This document shows positions 13,832 through 20,784 of a stretch of DNA of 35,094 nucleotides, piece by piece. Source of the DNA: a virus. Each line of letters begins with the position of its first letter. Positions within the stretch are counted from its first letter, which is position 1. Position numbers and translations under genes: made by a program. The stretch is taken from positions 1-35,094 of the IMG/VR virus record IMGVR_UViG_3300042387_000288; one strand, written 5' to 3'. A model generated the notes under the pieces. The model was not told the DNA's origin. It worked only from the letters and a program-made list of their open reading frames with translations, and did no database searches.

Positions 13832-14064
13832 CACTTCTCCTTATCCATATGCCAATCGATGTGCCCATCGAGTTTGTCCGTAAGCCTGTCTATGTTTCTT
13901 TCGATGCGATCAATCGCATCACGCATGCTCGCACCCGAGTTCGGCTTCGTCTCATGCTGGATAGCCGACACGGCTTTGATAAGCCACATCAGGCCAGCGA
14001 AGAGTGCTGCCGTAATTGAGATGATGATTAGCGCTTCGTTGGGGGTGTCGAGCCAGTCGGGCAT
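13831..14064 (-). CDS. Small membrane protein with coiled coil, probable second holin or antiholin (77 aa)
   Basis: A single membrane helix (ALIIISITAALFAGLMWLIKAV) is followed by a charged helix with heptad character (MRDAIDRIERNIDRLTDKLDGHIDWHMDKEK). This layout is frequent in the second small gene of phage lysis cassettes. Its stop overlaps the start of the two-helix holin gene. Whether it promotes or delays lysis cannot be read from sequence. Confidence 0.55.
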   Translation of the reverse strand: MPDWLDTPNEALIIISITAALFAGLMWLIKAVSAIQHETKPNSGASMRDAIDRIERNIDRLTDKLDGHIDWHMDKEK

Positions 14065-14067
14065 GGC

Positions 14068-14721
14068 TTACGAGTTCCTGTATCCGTACACGCGGATGGT
14101 TCCAGTAAGAGTGCCCGAAGTCGGGAAGACGGTAATCCCGTTATATGAAGCAGTGTTGTCTAACCAACCTTGGTACATCCCGAAAAACGCTGAACCCGTC
14201 CCGACACCTTGATAAAGGGAAGTCATTGATGTGCGTGTTGACGAAAGGAAAGGGCTGAAAAGATCTAAAGAGGAAGTAGTTCCTCCATTGTAATCACCGA
14301 CATCTCCCGAAGTAAATTGCGCGACGTTGGCATTGTATGCTCGGGTCGGGCCAGTGCTTTGGTTTACGTAAGTTCCAGCCTGGTAATAGCCAGTCGTGGT
14401 GTCGGTACTTGTAGCCCTCATGCGCATGGCTCTCGTGGCTGTTCCCGCGACAGTCCCGTAGTCGGAAAACATTATTCGGTAATTGTCGTAAGTAGCGGAA
14501 AAAATTCCATTGATACTCAGCGAAGTTATTCCAGCATAGGTAATAACTCCGCCAGACAAAGTAGCCGAACCGCCGCTGAAGGAAATTCCAGTAGGCGCGA
14601 CTAGGTCCATGCCCGCACCGACAACGGCACCACCGAACGTCGTCTTACCATCAGACGCAAGCACCATGTTCGGGGAAGCAGCAGACGGATGCTGAAGGTT
14701 AGTAGTCTTAAGAGTAGACAT
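14068..14721 (-). CDS. Adhesin-like tail appendage protein, paralog C (217 aa)
   Basis: The product is strand-rich in Ser, Thr, Gly and Tyr, with SLSINGIFSATYDNYRIMF in the centre and the C-terminal signature GTIRVYGYRNS. These are shared with the products of 14721-15269 and 15510-16088, so this is one of three paralogs. The N-terminus differs (MSTLKTTNLQHPSAASPN, a motif seen in many phage tail proteins before AASxNIxL). It probably forms part of the tail surface that binds the host. Its ATG overlaps the stop of the neighbour (TAATG). Confidence 0.6.
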   Translation of the reverse strand: MSTLKTTNLQHPSAASPNMVLASDGKTTFGGAVVGAGMDLVAPTGISFSGGSATLSGGVITYAGITSLSINGIFSATYDNYRIMFSDYGTVAGTATRAMRMRATSTDTTTGYYQAGTYVNQSTGPTRAYNANVAQFTSGDVGDYNGGTTSSLDLFSPFLSSTRTSMTSLYQGVGTGSAFFGMYQGWLDNTASYNGITVFPTSGTLTGTIRVYGYRNS

Positions 14722-15269
14722 TATGAATTCCTGTAACCGTAGACGCGAAGACTTCCAGTGATAGTGCCAGACTGCGGGAAGAATGTGAATCCATCAAACT
14801 GCGCAGAGTTGAAGAACCCTCCCGACATTGATCCCGCCGCCTGGGAGTACGCAGTAAGCCCGAGGTAAGCAGAGTTTTCCGCCACCTGTGGACCCATAAG
14901 ATCCATTGATCCCCATGACGGAGATGTACCAGCGTCTGTCGAAGTAATCTGCCAGGAAGTTTGTCCACTGGCCCCAGTGGTTGAGCCTCCAGTAGCGTAG
15001 TTTCCTACCGCAATTCCATACCAGTAGTTAGCGGAAGTGTTATCCGCGCCAGAAGCCCTTAGCCGAAGCAGAGTCGTGACGTTTGCGGTCGGATCTAGAT
15101 CCCATAAAATCTTGTAATTCTTGTAGGCGCTAGTAAAACAGTTGTTTACTGACACCGATGCCGCTGCGCTGAACGTGGTTGTATTAACCAGGACTAGCCC
15201 TGGCTGTAAAGAATCAGTAGGCAGCGTCAAACCATTAATGGCCCCGCTACCACTAAGAGTCAAAGGCAT
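14721..15269 (-). CDS. Adhesin-like tail appendage protein, paralog B (182 aa)
   Basis: It shares LPTDSLQPGLVLVN, a central SVSVNNCFTSAYKNYKILW and a C-terminal GSLRVYGYRNS with paralog A (15510-16088), and the centre and end with paralog C. The conserved ends with a variable middle suggest a fixed fold with a changeable binding face. It lies in the cluster of tail surface genes downstream of the large fibre. No enzymatic motif is visible. Confidence 0.6.
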   Translation of the reverse strand: MPLTLSGSGAINGLTLPTDSLQPGLVLVNTTTFSAAASVSVNNCFTSAYKNYKILWDLDPTANVTTLLRLRASGADNTSANYWYGIAVGNYATGGSTTGASGQTSWQITSTDAGTSPSWGSMDLMGPQVAENSAYLGLTAYSQAAGSMSGGFFNSAQFDGFTFFPQSGTITGSLRVYGYRNS

Positions 15270-15271
15270 GA

Positions 15272-15499
15272 CTAGCCCTCCAACAGCAGAGCGGCCTCAT
15301 CAGCCGTAATACCAAGACGACCCAGCAACTCTGCACGAGCAGCAGCCTTAACCTCAGCCTCGGCAGCAGCAGAAGCAGCAGCCTCGGCAGCAGCGGTAGC
15401 GTCAGCCTCGCGCTGAGCAAGTTCCTCAGGAGTGAAGTCACGTTCGATTGTTTCTGAGGTTCCATCTTCGAGGATGGTGATTTCGATTACGTCAGCCAT
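15272..15499 (-). CDS. Small Ala/Glu-rich helical protein, possible tail fibre chaperone (75 aa)
   Basis: I choose MADVIEITILEDG at 15499, after AAGGAGAAACAA; the longer frame overlaps paralog A. A short beta start is followed by a long Ala-rich helix (AAAEAAASAAAEAEVKAAARAEL) and the end LGRLGITADEAALLLEG. Proteins of this build are common beside tail fibre genes, where some act as assembly helpers. The function here is inferred from position only. Confidence 0.55.
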   Translation of the reverse strand: MADVIEITILEDGTSETIERDFTPEELAQREADATAAAEAAASAAAEAEVKAAARAELLGRLGITADEAALLLEG

Positions 15500-15509
15500 T
15501 TGTTTCTCC

Positions 15510-16088
15510 TTATGAATTACGAAGGCCATAGATGCGGATTGTGCCAGTTATCGTCGATGAAGGAACAAGCAAAGTCATTCCGTCATACGCAGTCGCAGTG
15601 GTGTGGATTCCCGAGTAGTTGCCAATTCCATTTGTGACATCCCATGTTCCCGACTGCAATGTGCTTGCCGCTGCAACTGCTGGGTTGAACAGCGTCGCAA
15701 CCGCCGAAGATACCGTTGTTGAAGTCCACCCAAAATTTAATTCAGACTGTGAACTTGCCGCTGAGCCTGCAACAGTAGTACCCGACGCATAGAGCCTCTG
15801 CCAAGAACAGTTAGTAGTCGCATCTGTTCCAGCGAGTCGCAATCTCAGGCTTAAGTTTGTGTTGCCAGAAGCCAAGGTTGATTTGATGTATATCAAATAG
15901 TTGTCATATGTGCTGGTAAAACAGTTATTGATTGAGATTGATGAGACGGAAGTGAAGTCAGTCTTGTTTACTAGCACCGTTCCAGGCTGGATCGAATCAG
16001 TCGGCAGGACCAGAGTCCGAGTACCCGCAACAGCAGGCGCATCAATCTCAATATAGCCAGACGTAGAACCATTAAGACGCAGAGTCAT
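15510..16088 (-). CDS. Adhesin-like tail appendage protein, paralog A (192 aa)
   Basis: The N-terminus MTLRLNGSTSGYIEIDAP is typical of phage tail spike or fibre bases. It then shows LPTDSIQPGTVLVN, SISINNCFTSTYDNYLIYI and the C-terminal GTIRIYGLRNS, matching paralogs B and C. The start is ATG 16088, overlapping the upstream stop; a GTG further upstream is less likely. Probably part of a trimeric host-recognition structure. Confidence 0.6.
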   Translation of the reverse strand: MTLRLNGSTSGYIEIDAPAVAGTRTLVLPTDSIQPGTVLVNKTDFTSVSSISINNCFTSTYDNYLIYIKSTLASGNTNLSLRLRLAGTDATTNCSWQRLYASGTTVAGSAASSQSELNFGWTSTTVSSAVATLFNPAVAAASTLQSGTWDVTNGIGNYSGIHTTATAYDGMTLLVPSSTITGTIRIYGLRNS

Positions 16089-16291
16089 TACACCACCACC
16101 CAAACCGAACCAGAAGGAACCGTCACAGTTGCACCCGAAGCAATCGTTACAGGGCCAGCAGTCACAGCATTAAAGTCAGTAGAGATCGTGTACGAGTTAT
16201 CGATAGATACTTCGTTCTCGAAAAATACTTTCTCACCGTTGGCGCCAGTAGCGCCACCGCCACCGTTAGCACGTTCACGCGCTCTAGTCAT
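16088..16291 (-). CDS. Small tail protein with ENE..TVPSGSVWVVV end (67 aa)
   Basis: After a charged, Gly-rich N-terminus the product reads VFFENEVSIDNSYTIST, then AGPVTIASGATVTVPSGSVWVVV. This C-terminal module is one I have seen at the end of many phage tail proteins, where it forms a small beta domain. Here it stands alone. It overlaps paralog A by 1 nt (TAATG), and probably joins the tail surface structure. Confidence 0.55.
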   Translation of the reverse strand: MTRARERANGGGGATGANGEKVFFENEVSIDNSYTISTDFNAVTAGPVTIASGATVTVPSGSVWVVV

Positions 16292-16310
16292 TTAAACTCC
16301 TAACCAATCC

Positions 16311-16925
16311 TTAGCGGGGAACACGGAAGATAACAACGCCAACAATTCCAGGCGCTCCATTGTTTCCGCCAGAACCGTTGCTGCTAGAACTTGCCCCACC
16401 GCCTACGCCATAAACAACGTTAGTGGAACCGTCAAGGATTGTGGATCCGATGCCGTTGATGCTTTGATCCATAAGTGCGCCATAGCCAGTCTCGTTATTG
16501 CCCCCACCCGCTGGGCCAACCCATCGACCACCGTGAGAGCCGCCGCCACCAGGAGCGACAATGTTAGTTCCAATAACGGATCGAGAACCGTAGCCGCCAT
16601 TGGTAGATCCGTTTGCGCCATTTGCACCAACGGTCCAAGAGATAGTTCCAGCCGCGTACAGGGAACCCTGCACTACGCCTCCCGCACCCCCTCCTGCATA
16701 TCCAGCACCGTTAACGTCGCCACCACCACCGCCGCCTACGCATAGGTAGTCAATGTACCCAGGCGATGAGAACACGATTGTTCCCGAGCCAGCAGTACAC
16801 TTATAAATATCGTAAGTCACGCCACTGAGAGTGTATGAAGTAGTAGTAATTGTTCCCGTCGTTGAAGAAACAACAGCACGCGGAGCATTCATGACAGCAT
16901 TAGTGCTAAGTCGACTGATTCCCAT
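16311..16925 (-). CDS. Glycine-rich tail adhesin (204 aa)
   Basis: From about residue 62 onward the protein is rich in glycine clusters (CVGGGGGG, GYAGGGAGG, PGGGGSHGG, GGGASSSSNGSGG), with a final VGVVIFRVPR strand. This is the pattern of glycine-rich phage adhesins of the gp38 type, which tip tail fibres and bind receptors through loops between polyglycine helices. The N-terminal YTLSGVTYDIYKCTAGSGTI strip is also usual in that group. It sits in the host-recognition cluster. Confidence 0.65.
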   Translation of the reverse strand: MGISRLSTNAVMNAPRAVVSSTTGTITTTSYTLSGVTYDIYKCTAGSGTIVFSSPGYIDYLCVGGGGGGDVNGAGYAGGGAGGVVQGSLYAAGTISWTVGANGANGSTNGGYGSRSVIGTNIVAPGGGGSHGGRWVGPAGGGNNETGYGALMDQSINGIGSTILDGSTNVVYGVGGGASSSSNGSGGNNGAPGIVGVVIFRVPR

Positions 16926-17272
16926 TACGCGATCTCCACTCCGTATGCCGAGAAGTTAACGGAACTCGACGAAGAAGAAGCATTGAGATACCTGTTAGTT
17001 GGATCAAGAACAATGCCAAGCGTTAACGAGATTGTTTCGTTTGCCTGTAGTGTCGCCTGGTACACAACGTATCTTCCAGCGGCATACGTCGCGCTTGCCG
17101 CGTTGATAGCAATAGTGTAAGTTGCTGCGCTACCAGATGCGTTGCAAATTACAATGCTTGAAATGATCGTTGAGGTTCCAGCGGTACCAGACGCAGCGTA
17201 AAGGTTTGCTGCAGTGCCAATCGTTCCACTTCCCGCCGCAGCGCAAAGTTGCTTATAGGTTTGAGTTGCCAT
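16925..17272 (-). CDS. Small beta-rich tail or decoration protein (115 aa)
   Basis: The sequence is Ala-, Ser- and Thr-rich with alternating strands (TSTIISSIVICNASG, TYTIAINAASATYAAGRY) and a central LQANETISLTLGIVL. It looks like a single beta-sandwich domain of the kind found in phage tail or capsid decoration. No enzyme motif. It lies directly after the fibre gene and overlaps the adhesin start by 1 nt. Confidence 0.55.
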   Translation of the reverse strand: MATQTYKQLCAAAGSGTIGTAANLYAASGTAGTSTIISSIVICNASGSAATYTIAINAASATYAAGRYVVYQATLQANETISLTLGIVLDPTNRYLNASSSSSSVNFSAYGVEIA

Positions 17273-17275
17273 TAG

Positions 17276-18721
17276 TTATGCTCCCATCAGAAGGAATGTA
17301 GGTAGACCTGCGCCAGCAAGTTCCGTCTTGGTGGCAAACGTTGCATCAGCAACAGCAATAGTGTAAGTGTTAGCAACGCTAAGTGAAGCCATCGCTAGGA
17401 CAGCAAGCGAATCTCCAACGGTGGCGCCCGACGCAAGAACAACGCTAGTACCGTTACTCGCCGTGTAGTCGTCTCCTGGCATGAGCATCACGCCATTGAG
17501 GAATACCTGAGCAAGTCCCACCGTGTATGCCAGTGACACTCCGTTTAGGTCATTCCCACTGAACGTGGTCTGCCCACCAGTAGCGGTGTACTCGTACACG
17601 GTGTAGGAAACTGTCTGCGCGGCTGAAGCCTTTACCCAACCAGCACCGTCGTAAACATACATGCCGATCTGATCGGCAGTACCAGTGTTCAGGTAGTACA
17701 GCGCACCAGTTACGAGGGCGTTTCCGTCGTTATCGACAGTGGGGGCAGATGACTTACTACCGAGGTACCTGTCGTCAAATGAATCGTAGGACGCCGCAGC
17801 AGCCGCAGCGCTAGCAGCGGCAGCGACCTGAGAAGCAGCAGCAGCAGTCGCCGACGTGGAAGCATTCGACGCTTGCGTCGTAGCGGTAGACGCGGAAGAA
17901 GATGCACCACTGGCGCTAGTTGCCGCCGCCTGCGCGTGGTACTTCGCTGAGTATTCGCCACCTGCCACCGTCCCGCTAGTCTTGGTCGCCCAATCATTAG
18001 CCAGGATAGCAGACGCGGCACTCTCAGAAGCCTTTGTCGTGGCCGTAGAAGCGCTAGTGGAAGCGTTGCTAGCAGAGGTACTAGCGTTAGACGCTGACGT
18101 CGCAGCGGCACTCTGAGAGGACGCAGCGGCACTTGCAGAACTGCTAGCAGCCGATGCTGAACTAGAAGCAGCAGACGCAGACGAAGCAGCGTTAGTAGCC
18201 TGAGTGGTGGCCTGAGCCACCTGGCTGGTCATGCTGGTTTCGGTCCAGTTCTTAGTCGCCGCATCCTGAGCGTTCGTCGGATCACCAAGACCAGTGATCT
18301 TGTAACCACCAGCAGCCAGGGCAGAACCCAGCGTCTTGTTCGACAGGGTCTGGGCAGTGGTCGTGCCGACCACGCTAGCGCCAGCACCAATGTCGTGGAC
18401 GTTAGCGGCAGCAGCCTCATGCGCACGGAAGTTCGTGAAGTCCAGGGCAATAACGCCATGCTCCACCGAGATGCCAGCCGAATGGCTACGGCCCGATGTG
18501 CCATCCACGCCACGAGTAATCGTCAGCGACGTACCCACCAGGGCCGTTACGGTAACGATCTCCTCGTTCGCTGAATCCTTTTCCAGGATCAGCGTGTACG
18601 GATAAGACGTCGGGAAGCCAGACGTAGACGCAGTCGTCATCGACGTATCGGAAGAACCGATAGACGACGACAGAGTCGTCTTGACCGCAGTCGAAGAATA
18701 GTAACGTGCAATAGCAGCCAT
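17276..18721 (-). CDS. Tail fibre with long Ala/Ser coiled-coil stalk (481 aa)
   Basis: The first 100 residues form a beta domain. HDIGAGASVVGTTT and TLSNKTLGSALAAGGYKITGLGDP follow, the collar pattern before a fibre shaft. Residues about 165-310 are a long run of short Ala/Ser repeats predicted to coil, interrupted by NDWATKTSGTVAGGEYSAKYHA, a strip seen in T7-type fibres. The C-terminal third is a beta-rich head. It is the main host-binding fibre. The repeat tract would be prone to length change. Confidence 0.75.
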   Translation of the reverse strand: MAAIARYYSSTAVKTTLSSSIGSSDTSMTTASTSGFPTSYPYTLILEKDSANEEIVTVTALVGTSLTITRGVDGTSGRSHSAGISVEHGVIALDFTNFRAHEAAAANVHDIGAGASVVGTTTAQTLSNKTLGSALAAGGYKITGLGDPTNAQDAATKNWTETSMTSQVAQATTQATNAASSASAASSSASAASSSASAAASSQSAAATSASNASTSASNASTSASTATTKASESAASAILANDWATKTSGTVAGGEYSAKYHAQAAATSASGASSSASTATTQASNASTSATAAAASQVAAAASAAAAAASYDSFDDRYLGSKSSAPTVDNDGNALVTGALYYLNTGTADQIGMYVYDGAGWVKASAAQTVSYTVYEYTATGGQTTFSGNDLNGVSLAYTVGLAQVFLNGVMLMPGDDYTASNGTSVVLASGATVGDSLAVLAMASLSVANTYTIAVADATFATKTELAGAGLPTFLLMGA

Positions 18722-18725
18722 GTAA

Positions 18726-19613
18726 TTACCTCTGGTAGTTTATGACGGAGAAGAAGTTGTCAGCCTGCTTAGCCTTCTCTTCAGCAAGACGGACCGTGAA
18801 CAACTGGTACACGTACCGAGCCACCGTGGTCGAATCACCAGGCCGAATGGGCGTATCCACCAGATCAGCGGAAGGCGTGTTCGCCACAACCTTGCCCGAA
18901 TCCACAGTGGACAGAAGGCGCCAGATAGCGCCGAGACGAATGACATCCTCACAAGAAGCAGGAAGGCCAGTGTCAGAGAAGTCGTCACCAGTCGTCAGGC
19001 TGGTAGGGAATCCCGTGTACTGCACGCGCACAATACGACCAGGCTGCGGGTACTCGTTCAGCACAATGGCTGAACGGTCAACAGTGGGCGCATCATCGGT
19101 ACGGTAGTTGCGGTCAACGCGGTAACGGCGGATGATCGGCCACACCTCGGTAGTGTCGGGAGCATTCCACGACACACCAGTGATGTTGTCGAAGTCAGTC
19201 GGAAGTACGTAAGCATAACGGGTTCCGTCAAACTCGAACTCGGTAGACTTCAATGCACGCAGATCAACAGCGTTGATCGTGTCGTTAAGCGCACGCTTAA
19301 TCTGCGAGCGAGGGAACGTCGGGTTATTGCGGATGATCTCATTCACGCCATGCGAGACAGCAGTGCTGCCCTTCCAGCCGCGACCGCCAGGAAGCACCGT
19401 CGCAGTGCCAGCGTTCTTGTTCACGCTCTTCACGTAAACAAGTTCGTCACCGATCTCGACAAGACCCTTAGAGATCTGGGTAGCGTCATCGACAACAAGT
19501 TCAACAGCGCTGCTATTCACAGCCTGAGTCAGGACAGTGATCGACTCCTGGTTACGGATATAGGAGGACGCCTCAGAGAGGGTGTCCTCAACCATCGTAG
19601 CGAAAGAACTCAT
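18726..19613 (-). CDS. Head-tail adaptor / tail tubular A-like protein (295 aa)
   Basis: An N-terminal helix (FATMVEDTLSEASSYIRNQ) is followed by a strand-rich domain with GLVEIGDELVYVKSV and a GGRGWKGSTAVSHG turn. The second half is mixed and ends in helices (YVYQLFTVRLAEEKAKQADNFF). This arrangement and the position between capsid genes and fibre fit the dodecameric adaptor of short-tailed phages. I assign it by context and general form, not by a definite motif. Confidence 0.5.
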   Translation of the reverse strand: MSSFATMVEDTLSEASSYIRNQESITVLTQAVNSSAVELVVDDATQISKGLVEIGDELVYVKSVNKNAGTATVLPGGRGWKGSTAVSHGVNEIIRNNPTFPRSQIKRALNDTINAVDLRALKSTEFEFDGTRYAYVLPTDFDNITGVSWNAPDTTEVWPIIRRYRVDRNYRTDDAPTVDRSAIVLNEYPQPGRIVRVQYTGFPTSLTTGDDFSDTGLPASCEDVIRLGAIWRLLSTVDSGKVVANTPSADLVDTPIRPGDSTTVARYVYQLFTVRLAEEKAKQADNFFSVINYQR

Positions 19614-19849
19614 GCCTTTACCGCCCTACCAAGAGTGTCCGACATGCGGACAGCAGCGTTAATGTCCTTCATCTTGGTGCTCTTCGGTTGAATGCCGTCC
19701 TTGCGTGCAGACTTATATGAGTCCAGTTCCTTGTCATTCGCGTGCGACCAAGCACGGATGTGCATGTCAGCAAACGACAGCGTAGATACCTTGCAACCAA
19801 AACAGCCCTCAACATAGTCAGGATGGACACGGTGGCGGTGCAGTGACAT
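19610..19849 (-). CDS. Conserved small CxxC phage protein (79 aa)
   Basis: The N-terminus has HRHRVHPDYVEGCFGCKVSTLSF, in which HP-YVEGCFGCK is a pattern I associate with small proteins in actinophage late regions. The rest is helical with KELDSYKSARKDGIQP and a C-terminal MSDTLGRAVKA. A zinc-binding role is plausible from the Cys and His residues. It overlaps neighbours at both ends by 1 to 4 nt. Function not known. Confidence 0.6.
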   Translation of the reverse strand: MSLHRHRVHPDYVEGCFGCKVSTLSFADMHIRAWSHANDKELDSYKSARKDGIQPKSTKMKDINAAVRMSDTLGRAVKA

Positions 19850-20100
19850 CAGTCCTCCGTGATGTAATCGCCGTAACCCGCTGCCGTAAGTTCGGTAGCG
19901 AGTTCATCAGTAATATGGTTTACGTACCCGCCACGGAGAACAACCTCACACGTGGCCATGTAATCTTCCTGCGGCGTCATAACCGTACGCCACACACCAT
20001 CCTTCTTCAGGACAGTCTTGCCAATCTTCTGCTTAACAAACCACAGTTCCTCAGGCCGACCAGGCTGAGACGTAAGAGTCGGACCAACAAAGATCGGCAT
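19849..20100 (-). CDS. Hypothetical late protein (83 aa)
   Basis: The start MPIFVGPTL at 20100 overlaps the upstream stop (TAATG); the longer frame has no support. The sequence reads as a small mixed domain with VKQKIGKTVLKKDGVWRTV and a helical end. No family is recognised. It lies in a run of small genes between capsid and adaptor, where phages often encode head-completion factors. Confidence 0.6.
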   Translation of the reverse strand: MPIFVGPTLTSQPGRPEELWFVKQKIGKTVLKKDGVWRTVMTPQEDYMATCEVVLRGGYVNHITDELATELTAAGYGDYITED

Positions 20101-20390
20101 TACCACTTCACCTTGTCTGCCCAATACGCGGCACTAGTCGGACCCTCAGCAATGTTCTTACGATGCCTAGACTTGAAGTTGGATCGCTTCTTCTTCATCT
20201 CGGCGCTCTCGCCAGCCTTCGGCTTGCCAGCAGTCTTAGCGCCCTGCTCACCAAACCGAATCGTCTTAGCCTTACCATCCTTCTTCACCACAACAACATG
20301 GCTCTTCGTCGGATGACTAGGCGTAGCCTTAGGCTTATTGAAACCAGAAACCCCAGCCCGCTTCAGGCTCGGATCCTTGCTACTTGGCAC
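20100..20390 (-). CDS. DUF6321-like small basic protein (96 aa)
   Basis: The blocks SGFNKPKATPSHPTKSHVVV, KTIRFGEQGAKTAG and KSRHRKNIAEGP followed by SAAYWADKVKW are the usual pattern of a small basic protein widespread in environmental phages, which I know as DUF6321. The GTG at 20390 gives MPSSKDPSLK; a TTG further upstream is less likely. Its function is not established; the many basic residues suggest contact with DNA. It overlaps the preceding gene by 11 nt. Confidence 0.7.
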   Translation of the reverse strand: MPSSKDPSLKRAGVSGFNKPKATPSHPTKSHVVVVKKDGKAKTIRFGEQGAKTAGKPKAGESAEMKKKRSNFKSRHRKNIAEGPTSAAYWADKVKW

Positions 20391-20541
20391 GGCCCGCTCG
20401 CATGTTGTCAACGAGATTCGGGTAGGGGCGCCCGCCCTTCTTCGCCATTGCCTTCGCGCTAGTCTTCTGCGCAGCAGTCAACGGCTTAGACTTCTTCTTC
20501 GGGTTCGGCTTCTCCCACACGGGAGGCTTCTTCGCAGGCAT
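20380..20541 (-). CDS. Small Lys-rich protein with GRPYPNLVDNMRA motif (53 aa)
   Basis: The product begins MPAKKPPVWEKPNPKKK, has a helix with LTAAQKTSAKAMAKK, and ends GGRPYPNLVDNMRAGRAK. The end motif is one seen in short basic proteins of many uncultured phages, beside the DUF6321-like gene as here. The ATG at 20541 lies just after the stop of the upstream gene (TAATATG). Probably a virion or DNA-associated basic protein. Confidence 0.65.
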   Translation of the reverse strand: MPAKKPPVWEKPNPKKKSKPLTAAQKTSAKAMAKKGGRPYPNLVDNMRAGRAK

Positions 20542-20542
20542 A

Positions 20543-20716
20543 TTAATCTTCCTCTGTGTACTTGCCGTTCTTCATCTCGGAACGCTCATGCTTATTTGAA
20601 TCCTGATGCTCAGGCTCCTGCTTAGCGATCTTGCCGCTAGTACCAGAACCGAGACCAGACTTGTTACCAGGGAAGCGGACGTCGTTGACGTTGTCGCAGC
20701 CACAACCAGCACACAT
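20543..20716 (-). CDS. Small Cys-containing protein directly after the capsid gene (57 aa)
   Basis: The product begins MCAGCGCDNVNDVRFPGNKSG, a tight CxxCxC cluster, followed by a polar, acidic tail (HERSEMKNGKYTEED). GAAAGG precedes the ATG at 20716. It is separated from the capsid gene by a strong hairpin. No family is recognised; metal binding is likely. Confidence 0.6.
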   Translation of the reverse strand: MCAGCGCDNVNDVRFPGNKSGLGSGTSGKIAKQEPEHQDSNKHERSEMKNGKYTEED

Positions 20717-20736
20717 ATTGAAACCTTTCGAAAGGA

Positions 20737-20765
20737 GAGGGGGCCACCTTGTGGGCGACCCCCTC
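20737..20765 (-). terminator. Hairpin after the major capsid gene, possible attenuating terminator
   Basis: Arms GAGGGGGCCACC (20737-20748) and GGCGACCCCCTC (20754-20765) form a 12-bp stem (with G-T pairs) around a 5-nt loop. On the minus strand the stem is followed by TCCTTTCG, only a weak U tract. A separate perfect 12-bp palindrome CCTTTCGAAAGG (20724-20735) adjoins it and contains the next ribosome binding site. The element could lower read-through so that capsid mRNA exceeds downstream mRNA, or protect the 3' end. Confidence 0.55.
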
Positions 20766-20784
20766 CCTCAAATTTCGAATCGAA

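Noticed and set aside
16311-19613. Programmed frameshift of the tail-assembly chaperone type
   Set aside because: No pair of overlapping frames with a slippery site precedes a tape-measure gene; there is no tape measure in the window, in line with a short-tailed particle.
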